DNA of 64,000 bases from Neorhizobium vignae (GTDB lineage: Bacteria; Pseudomonadota; Alphaproteobacteria; Rhizobiales; Rhizobiaceae), in assembly GCF_000732195.1 (NCBI RefSeq), contig NZ_JNNU01000014.1:97445-161444 (forward strand), in the 5' to 3' direction. Of this stretch, positions 58,451-64,000 are shown one piece after another; the stretch's first letter is position 1; each line of letters starts with the position of its first letter. Both the position numbers and the translations under genes were made by a program. The notes beneath the pieces were generated by a model. It searched no databases, was not told the DNA's origin, and saw only the letters and a list, made by a program, of their open reading frames with translations.

Positions 58451-58484
58451 AAAAAAATACCCGCCGGACTTTTCATCCGGCGGG
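58451..58484 (-). terminator. Terminator of the DoxX gene
   Basis: On the minus strand CCCGCCGGA and TCCGGCGGG flank a 7 nt loop and run into TATTTTTTT. It separates the DoxX and GFA genes and may also stop the plus-strand operon. Confidence 0.85.
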
Positions 58485-58511
58485 CAGTCTTGGGCAGGGA
58501 ATTTCGAAAGC

Positions 58512-58961
58512 TTAGGCAGCGATTGCGACAGAACCGCGGCGGGCATCGACAGAAAATGCACCGGCGCCGACGGCGGCAAGAGCGAGGAACCCACCGGCAA
58601 TCGTCAGGTTCTTCATCATCATCAGGCTGTTAAAGAGCGTCAGCAGACCATTGGCGGCTTCCGGGAAGTTCGGGACGTTGATGGCGCCGGAATGGAAGAC
58701 GAACGCGGTGAAAACCGAGAAGGCGGCCAGCAACAGCGCTGCGATGCGCGTCTGGAAGCCGGTCAGCACGGCAAGGCCGGTGACCAGTTCGAACAGGCCC
58801 GCGACATAGGCGAGCAGCATGCCAGCCGGAAGGCCGGCTCCGGTGATCATGCCGGCGGTGCCGGCGGGATCGACGAGCTTCTGGAAACCGGACATGACGA
58901 ACATGCCGGAAAGGAGGACGCGGCCGACGAGAAGCAGGGAATTGGTAGAAGTGGTGGACAT
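58512..58961 (-). CDS. DoxX-family integral membrane protein
   Basis: A 149-residue membrane protein with four predicted helices (about 8-26, 47-67, 75-95 and 110-130) and the DoxX-type opening VGRVLLSGMFVMSGFQKL. Members of this family are thought to act near redox or thiosulfate metabolism, but most are uncharacterised. GGAGA precedes ATG 58961; the frame back to 59078 has no such pattern. It is divergent from the small exported protein gene. Confidence 0.87.
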   Translation of the reverse strand: MSTTSTNSLLLVGRVLLSGMFVMSGFQKLVDPAGTAGMITGAGLPAGMLLAYVAGLFELVTGLAVLTGFQTRIAALLLAAFSVFTAFVFHSGAINVPNFPEAANGLLTLFNSLMMMKNLTIAGGFLALAAVGAGAFSVDARRGSVAIAA

Positions 58962-59232
58962 TTCAGATCTCCGGATCGGTGTCCCTGGTTGGACACGTGG
59001 GTTAAATTCTCTGGGAGCTATGTGCATCATTTTATCTGTATCCGGAAGATGAACGATGATTGACGCTTTGTTCGACAAAAGGAGACAATCCTCGGTGCGC
59101 CTGATGCTGCGCCGCCTTCTCCTCCAGAGGCAGAGAACTCCACAGACGCTCCTCTTGCTGAACGCAACCTTCAGGGAAGGTTCATCGTTTCTCCTTCACC
59201 ATGCGATCATTGCCGATGACAAGGAGTCCCTT

Positions 59233-59547
59233 ATGAAGAAGATCATCATCACCGCGCTCGCCCTTCTGGTCGCATCAGCCGTTCCGAGCCTTGCCCAGAC
59301 CTACCGCAGCGAGGCGCGGGAAAACCGCCAGGAATACCGCATCTATCGCGGCACGGCCCGGGGTGAGCTGACGCCGCGCGAATTGCGCAACCTCGCCCGT
59401 CAGCAACATCGCATCGACAGGGCGCAGTCCCGTGCCGGCCGTGACGGTTACATTTCCTATAGGGAGCGTCAGCGGATCGAGCGCATGCAGGACCGCGCTT
59501 CGCGCAACATCTACCGCAAGAGCAATAACGGCCGCGATATCTACTGA
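59233..59547 (+). CDS. Small exported Arg-rich protein
   Basis: A 104-residue protein with a Sec signal (MKKIIITALALLVASAVPSLA) and a very basic mature part. Arg/Gln/Tyr-rich segments recur (RSEARENRQEYRIYRG, QHRIDRAQSRAGRDG, RERQRIERMQDRASRN), giving a helical, positively charged periplasmic or surface protein. The family is not recognised. AAGGAG precedes the ATG, and an intrinsic terminator follows. Confidence 0.7.
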   Translation: MKKIIITALALLVASAVPSLAQTYRSEARENRQEYRIYRGTARGELTPRELRNLARQQHRIDRAQSRAGRDGYISYRERQRIERMQDRASRNIYRKSNNGRDIY

Positions 59548-59572
59548 TGGCGGCTATAGAGCCTGGGTCACG

Positions 59573-59595
59573 GGGCGGCTTTCGGGCCGCCCTTT
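59573..59595 (+). terminator. Terminator of the Arg-rich protein gene
   Basis: GGGCGGC and GCCGCCC pair across a 6 nt loop, followed by TTT, about 25 bases past the stop. Confidence 0.7.
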
Positions 59596-59673
59596 GCATG
59601 TAAGGGAGACGGCCTGAAACGCCGATTGCATCCGCATTTCCGCTGCTGGCCACAATCTTGACTGGACGGCGGA

Positions 59674-61215
59674 TCAGATCTCCTCGATCCGGCGCGCGTC
59701 TTCCGGCAGGACCGAAAGTTCGCGCCAGTCGATCTCCTCGAGCAGCAGATTGTATTCGTCGACATTGACCTTGTGCACCGAGCGAAGCTTCTCCAGCTCT
59801 TCCCGCTGGGCGGCAATCGCCGTCAGGGCGAGCCGCCGGTAGGTATCGAGCGAGTTGGCGTCCTCGATGCGGGAAGCGGCCAGCTGCTCGATGCGGAACT
59901 TGGAGCGCAGCAGTTCCGCCTCCGTCTCGGTCGCGCCGTCGAGCCTCGAAAGGCCGGCGAGGGCGATCTTGCCGCGCAGGACGGCGAGTTCGCCATGCCC
60001 CTCGGCACGGCGGTCGAGGCCGAGCCAGCGGATGATGGGCGTGAGCGTCAGTCCCTGGACTACGAGGGTCGCAAGAACCACCGAAAATGCAGTCAGCACC
60101 ACCACGTCGCGTTGCGGAAAGTCCATCGGCAGGGCAAAGGCGGTCGCAAGCGTCACCAGGCCGCGCATGCCGCACCAGCCCGCCAGCAACGCCTGCGTCA
60201 TCGTTGCGGGCTCGGGTCTGCCGCGGCTGCGCTCATGCCAGGCGTTGAGGCGATTGTAGCCGATGCAGACGATAAAGCGGACCGCGACGACGATCACGAT
60301 GGTCATCAGCGAAAACTGCGCGGCATCCCAAAGATGGTCCGCCGGCATCCCGCCGACGATGTCGCGAACCTGCATGCCCATCAGCAGGAAGGCCATGACG
60401 TTGAGCACGAAGACGACAGCGGTCCAGACCGCATAGGATTGTACCCGCATGCGGGCCGAGGAGCGCGCTTCGCTGCTTCTCGCGAGCGTCATCGCGAAGG
60501 CGACGATGGCGAGCACTGCCGACAGGCCGAGGCGTTCTGCGACGATCCAGAGAAGGAACGTCTGTACGAACTGCAGGAGGATGCCGCCGAGCGTGCCGGC
60601 GACGAAGCGCGTGAGATGCCGGACCACCCACGCAGCCAGGATGCCGAGCAGGATGCCGCCCGGGACCGCGACGGAAAGATGCAAGGCGACGCCCGTGTCG
60701 AGGCTGCCGGCCGATTGCACCGAAAGCGCCGCATCGAAGATCAGCAGCGCCGCTGCGTCGTTGAACAGGCTCTCGCCCCGAAGGACCGTATCGGTGGTGC
60801 GCGGGATCGACATCGACGACAGCACCGCCGTCGCCGCTGCGGCATCGGGGGGAGCGACGATCGCACCGAGCACCAGCGCCGCTGCAATCGGCAACCCGGC
60901 AAAAGCCCATCCCGCAAAGGCGACGACGGCCGCTGTCGCACATACGCCGCCGATCGCAAAGACCAGCAGCGGCACCCAGAAACGGCGGGCGATCCCGATC
61001 GGGAAATCGAAGGCGGCGTCGAGCAGCGCCGGCGCGATGAACAGCGCAAGCGCGGTGTGCGGGTCGAGCGAGATATAGGGCATGCCCGGCACCAGCGCGA
61101 CCGCGGCACCCGCAAGCGCCAGCATCGACGGATAGGGCACGGAAAGCCGGCGCGAAATCTGCAGAAGCACGATCGCGACAAGCAGCAGGACGAGCAGGCT
61201 CTCGAAGAAACTCAT
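59674..61215 (-). CDS. Na+/H+ antiporter, CPA1 family
   Basis: A 513-residue inner-membrane exchanger. About 11-12 hydrophobic spans occupy residues 1-400, with the ion-binding pair region VAPPDAAAATAVL and the GESLFNDAAALLIFDA segment characteristic of CPA1/NhaP-type carriers. The last 110 residues are soluble, helical and charged, a probable regulatory tail. ATG 61215 begins directly at the first membrane helix; an upstream frame to 61365 adds only hydrophilic residues. The ion (Na+ or K+) is undetermined. Confidence 0.88.
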   Translation of the reverse strand: MSFFESLLVLLLVAIVLLQISRRLSVPYPSMLALAGAAVALVPGMPYISLDPHTALALFIAPALLDAAFDFPIGIARRFWVPLLVFAIGGVCATAAVVAFAGWAFAGLPIAAALVLGAIVAPPDAAAATAVLSSMSIPRTTDTVLRGESLFNDAAALLIFDAALSVQSAGSLDTGVALHLSVAVPGGILLGILAAWVVRHLTRFVAGTLGGILLQFVQTFLLWIVAERLGLSAVLAIVAFAMTLARSSEARSSARMRVQSYAVWTAVVFVLNVMAFLLMGMQVRDIVGGMPADHLWDAAQFSLMTIVIVVAVRFIVCIGYNRLNAWHERSRGRPEPATMTQALLAGWCGMRGLVTLATAFALPMDFPQRDVVVLTAFSVVLATLVVQGLTLTPIIRWLGLDRRAEGHGELAVLRGKIALAGLSRLDGATETEAELLRSKFRIEQLAASRIEDANSLDTYRRLALTAIAAQREELEKLRSVHKVNVDEYNLLLEEIDWRELSVLPEDARRIEEI

Positions 61216-61486
61216 GGCTCGACTGTAATTGCCGATGACGCCCTTGTCAGCCGTGGGTTTGTGCAATTCGTTCCGGAGATCTGCGTGACGTCTGCCTCGC
61301 ATTCCGCCCGGATCGACCGCACCGCCGCGCTTGACATATCCTCGGAGATTTCCGTACCTGGACATGCGCCTCCTCGGAAACCGAGAGGTTTTGCATCAAG
61401 CCATGGCCATCAGCTCATAGAGGTCCCAATGCGCCGAGTCCCTTCTCACGAAAATCACGTTCGAAATTCTGAGAAGTTGAGAGTTC

Positions 61487-63424
61487 ATGCGCACTTTGAA
61501 TCTTGGCATCCTCGCCCATGTGGATGCAGGCAAGACTAGCCTTACGGAAAGACTCCTTTTTAACGCCGGTGTGATCGACAAGCTGGGCAGCGTCGATACC
61601 GGCAATACGCAGACGGATAGCCTCGAGCTCGAGCGCCAGCGCGGTATCACCATCCGGGCCGCGGTCGTCTCCTTCACGATTGGCGATACGGTCGTCAACC
61701 TCGTCGATACGCCCGGCCATCCCGATTTTATCGCCGAGGTGGAGCGGGTGCTTGGATTACTGGACGCGGCGGTCGTCGTCGTCTCGGCGGTCGAGGGAGT
61801 GCAGGCGCAAACGCGCATATTGGTGCGGGCGTTGCAGCGCCTAGCCGTGCCGTTCCTGTTCTTCATCAACAAGGTCGATCGCTTGGGCGCCCAATATGAC
61901 CTGGTGCTGGCGGATATCGCTCGCCAGTCGCCGGTTCGGCCGATCGCCATGTCGGCCGTCATCAATCCCGGCAGCAAACTCGTACAGGTGGAGCCACTTG
62001 ATCTGCTCACCGAACCGCTCTTCACCATGCTGAGCGAAACGCTGGCGGAAAATGACGACGTACTGCTAGGCGACTATGTCACAGCACCCGATCGCCTGAC
62101 CGCCGAAAGGCTGGGAAAGGCTTTGGCCGAACAGGTCTCCAGGGGTTTGGTGCACCCCGCATTCGCAGGAGCCGCGATGACCGGCGTCGGCTTGCCGACG
62201 CTGACATCGGCCATCGCCACGCTGCTGCCCGGCCGCAACCTCGACCCCGATGGCCCGATCGCTGGGAAGATCTTCAAGATCGAGCGCGGCTGGGGCGGCG
62301 AAAAGCTTTCCTACATGTATCTGGCATCCGGCAGGATCCAGCTCCGGCAATCCCTGGATCTGCCCAAGGGTCCGGCAAGGGTGACCGGAATCCAGGTATT
62401 CGAGGCCGGCGGGGTTCATCCGGTCACCACCCTCCGCGCCGGGCAGATCGCGCGGGTCAGCGGCCTCGCCGGCGCCCGGATTGGGGATGCGGTGGGAGAC
62501 GATCCGCTTTCCGGCGGCCGGTCCCACTTTGCTCCGCCGACGCTCGAAACCCGTGTGTTGGCCAGGCGTCCTTCCGACAATGCGGCACTCTGGCTGGCGC
62601 TCAACCAGTTGGCCGAACAGGATCCGCTGATCAACCTGCGCCGCAATGAAGACGCCAACGAAGTCTTCATGTCGCTTTATGGCGAGGTACAGAAGGAGGT
62701 TATCCAATCGACCCTGCTGGCGGATTTCGGTATCGAGGCAATGTTCGAGGAGAGCACAGTCATCTGCGTGGAAAGGCTGGTCGGAACCGGTGCAGGCCTC
62801 GAGATCATCTTCAAGGAGCCCAATCCCTTCATGGCGACAATCGGGCTGCGCGTCGAACCGCGAACGGAAGGGGCGGGCAACAGCTTCGCGTTGGAGGTGG
62901 ATATCGGTCAAATGCCCGCAAGCTTCTATCGGTCGGTCGAGGACACCGTAGCCGAAACGCTGAAACAAGGCCCTTTCGGCTGGCAGATCATCGATTGCCA
63001 CGTCGCGATGACGGCGGCCCGGCACAGTTCACCCGTCAGCACGGCTGCCGATTTCCGGCAGTTGACACCGCTGGTGCTGGCGGCCGCTCTGTCGGCGGCT
63101 CAAACTTTCGTCTGTGAGCCGATCGACCGCTTTTACCTCGAAGCGCCTGCCGTCGCTTTGAACGGCCTGCACACCCTGCTTGCGAAATCCGGCGCGACGG
63201 TCACGGATTCCGTGATCACCAACGGTGTCGCCCGGCTGGAAGGCACGATAGCATCCACGATGACCCAGGGCGTCGCGCAACAATTGCCGGGGCTGACAAG
63301 CGGCATGGGGACGATGGAATATTCCTTCGATCACTATGCTCGAATGACTGATCCGCCGCGTTCGCGCCGCCACTCAGGCGTCGATCCGTTCAATGCCACC
63401 GAATATCTGCTCCGTGTGCGCTGA
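61487..63424 (+). CDS. TetM/OtrA-like ribosomal protection GTPase
   Basis: A 645-residue translational GTPase of the EF-G-related family that dislodges tetracycline from the ribosome. The G domain has AHVDAGKTSLTERLL, DTPGHPDF and INKVDR; the domain II-V order follows EF-G, and the size matches Tet(M)/Otr(A) relatives rather than full-length EF-G (about 700). It is not obviously acquired: GC and codon use match the surroundings. Chromosomal forms of this kind may confer low-level or no resistance. There is no regulator or transfer gene beside it. Confidence 0.88.
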   Translation: MRTLNLGILAHVDAGKTSLTERLLFNAGVIDKLGSVDTGNTQTDSLELERQRGITIRAAVVSFTIGDTVVNLVDTPGHPDFIAEVERVLGLLDAAVVVVSAVEGVQAQTRILVRALQRLAVPFLFFINKVDRLGAQYDLVLADIARQSPVRPIAMSAVINPGSKLVQVEPLDLLTEPLFTMLSETLAENDDVLLGDYVTAPDRLTAERLGKALAEQVSRGLVHPAFAGAAMTGVGLPTLTSAIATLLPGRNLDPDGPIAGKIFKIERGWGGEKLSYMYLASGRIQLRQSLDLPKGPARVTGIQVFEAGGVHPVTTLRAGQIARVSGLAGARIGDAVGDDPLSGGRSHFAPPTLETRVLARRPSDNAALWLALNQLAEQDPLINLRRNEDANEVFMSLYGEVQKEVIQSTLLADFGIEAMFEESTVICVERLVGTGAGLEIIFKEPNPFMATIGLRVEPRTEGAGNSFALEVDIGQMPASFYRSVEDTVAETLKQGPFGWQIIDCHVAMTAARHSSPVSTAADFRQLTPLVLAAALSAAQTFVCEPIDRFYLEAPAVALNGLHTLLAKSGATVTDSVITNGVARLEGTIASTMTQGVAQQLPGLTSGMGTMEYSFDHYARMTDPPRSRRHSGVDPFNATEYLLRVR

Positions 63425-63462
63425 GCCCTCGCCGGAATAGCCGCAAAATCACCGACAAACAA

Positions 63463-63487
63463 AAAGGGCGGTCCGAGGACCGCCCTT
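63463..63487 (-). terminator. Terminator of groEL
   Basis: On the minus strand GGGCGGTC and GACCGCCC form a stem with a 4 nt loop, followed by TTTTTGTTT, about 45 bases past the groEL stop. It also lies between convergent genes. Confidence 0.85.
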
Positions 63488-63529
63488 TCCGAACTGAACC
63501 GGTTGGCTCAGATGTGAGACCCGAAGGTC

Positions 63530-64000
63530 TTACATCATGTCCATGCCGCCCATTCCGCCCATGCCGCCCGGCATGCCGCCGCCAGCAGCTTCCTTCTTCG
63601 GAAGTTCGGCGATCATGGCTTCGGTGGTGATCAGCAGCGAAGCAACCGAAGCTGCGTTCTGCAGGGCCGTGCGAACGACCTTGAGCGGATCGACGATGCC
63701 CATGGTGATCATGTCGCCATATTCAGACGTCTGGGCGTTGTAGCCGTAGTTGTCTTCGTTCTTTTCGAGGATCTTGCCGACCACGATCGAAGCTTCGTCA
63801 CCAGCGTTTTCAGCGATCTGACGAACCAGCGACTGAAGAGCGCGGCGAACGATGTTGATGCCGGCTTCCTGGTCGTCGTTGGCACCCTTTGCAGCGATCT
63901 TCGTGGAAGAACGCAGCAGGGCAACGCCGCCGCCCGGTACGATGCCTTCCTGAACGGCAGCGCGCGTCGCGTTGAGAGCGTCGTCGATGCGGTCCTTCTT
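63530..64000 (-). CDS. groEL: Chaperonin GroEL, C-terminal 157 codons
   Basis: The C-terminal part of the 60 kDa chaperonin; the rest lies beyond the right edge. Family signatures include IVPGGGVALLR, YGYNAQTSEYGDMI and the Gly-Met tail GGGMPGGMGGMGGMDMM. The end of the equatorial domain is intact. The frame is open to the window boundary, so the gene is cut, not broken. Rhizobia often have several groEL copies; which one this is cannot be told here. Confidence 0.96.
   Translation of the reverse strand, partial: KKDRIDDALNATRAAVQEGIVPGGGVALLRSSTKIAAKGANDDQEAGINIVRRALQSLVRQIAENAGDEASIVVGKILEKNEDNYGYNAQTSEYGDMITMGIVDPLKVVRTALQNAASVASLLITTEAMIAELPKKEAAGGGMPGGMGGMGGMDMM

Noticed and set aside
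59773..61539. 588-codon plus-strand frame opposite the Na+/H+ antiporter
   Set aside because: Translation is almost only Arg, Gln, Asp and His, typical of antisense to a hydrophobic protein.
1..64000. Prophage, insertion sequence or CRISPR array
   Set aside because: No integrase, transposase, terminal repeat pair with direct target duplication, or regularly spaced repeats were seen; the only clear dispersed repeat is RIME-like.

Overview
The window is a high-GC alphaproteobacterial chromosome segment, most likely from the Rhizobiaceae (Rhizobium/Agrobacterium/Neorhizobium group; the genus cannot be fixed from this sequence alone). Evidence for this includes the short-form HisG with a HisZ partner, a RIME-like palindromic repeat between hisS and hisZ, DUF6481, DUF1127 and DUF1488 small proteins, the pit-rsmE-gshA-DUF937 order, and many GTG/TTG starts. 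I see no phage, integrase, insertion sequence, CRISPR array or rRNA operon. One tRNA (Gln, anticodon CTG) is present. The window opens inside an MFS exporter and closes inside groEL.

Layout. 1-2.7 kb: MFS exporter tail and exported methionine sulfoxide reductases msrB-msrA. 2.8-11.3 kb: an acetyl-phosphate module (pta-ackA-xfp) divergent from a frameshifted pyruvate-kinase-like gene, then a two-domain APH/ATPase gene and a GNAT-like gene. 11.4-19.4 kb: an archipelago of very small genes, mostly of unknown function, with two cold-shock proteins, a fatty acid desaturase and two transglutaminase-like proteins. 19.6-24.2 kb: a universal stress protein, a CBS-BON protein and a P2-type cation ATPase. 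24.3-35 kb: tRNA-Gln, ppx-rlmE, a second MFS exporter, a Tat-exported metallo-beta-lactamase-fold enzyme, guaB, MAPEG, a dienelactone hydrolase, a LysR regulator and a DUF1127 protein. 35-46 kb: DUF937, gshA, rsmE, pit, a Nudix hydrolase, then a GntR/FCD regulator divergent from glcDEF. 45.8-53.8 kb: an outer-membrane beta-barrel, two L,D-transpeptidases, tag, a soluble FIST-domain chemotaxis receptor, a HAD phosphatase and a copper-type DUF305 pair. 53.8-64 kb: a RelE/antitoxin pair, hisS-RIME-hisZ-hisG, a GFA protein, DoxX, a Na+/H+ antiporter, a TetM/OtrA-like ribosomal protection protein and the groEL 3' end.

Main result. Seven matches to the FNR/FixK-type box TTG(A/C)-N6-(T/G)CAA, plus one near-match, lie in intergenic spacers upstream of particular genes. 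They precede pta and the pyruvate-kinase-like gene (one shared box), the APH/ATPase gene, the GNAT-like gene (two boxes), the usp gene (near-match), the CBS-BON gene, the P2-type ATPase and, further away, the FIST chemoreceptor. In most cases the distance to the start codon suits activation from about -41. I infer a dispersed low-oxygen regulon whose regulator lies outside the window. Its parts (Usp, CBS protein, P2-ATPase, APH/ATPase) resemble the mycobacterial DosR dormancy regulon, although the regulator class differs. A second observation is a conserved leader of about 16 bp shared by three unrelated small 'MSS...' genes at 11.8, 17.5 and 18.4 kb.
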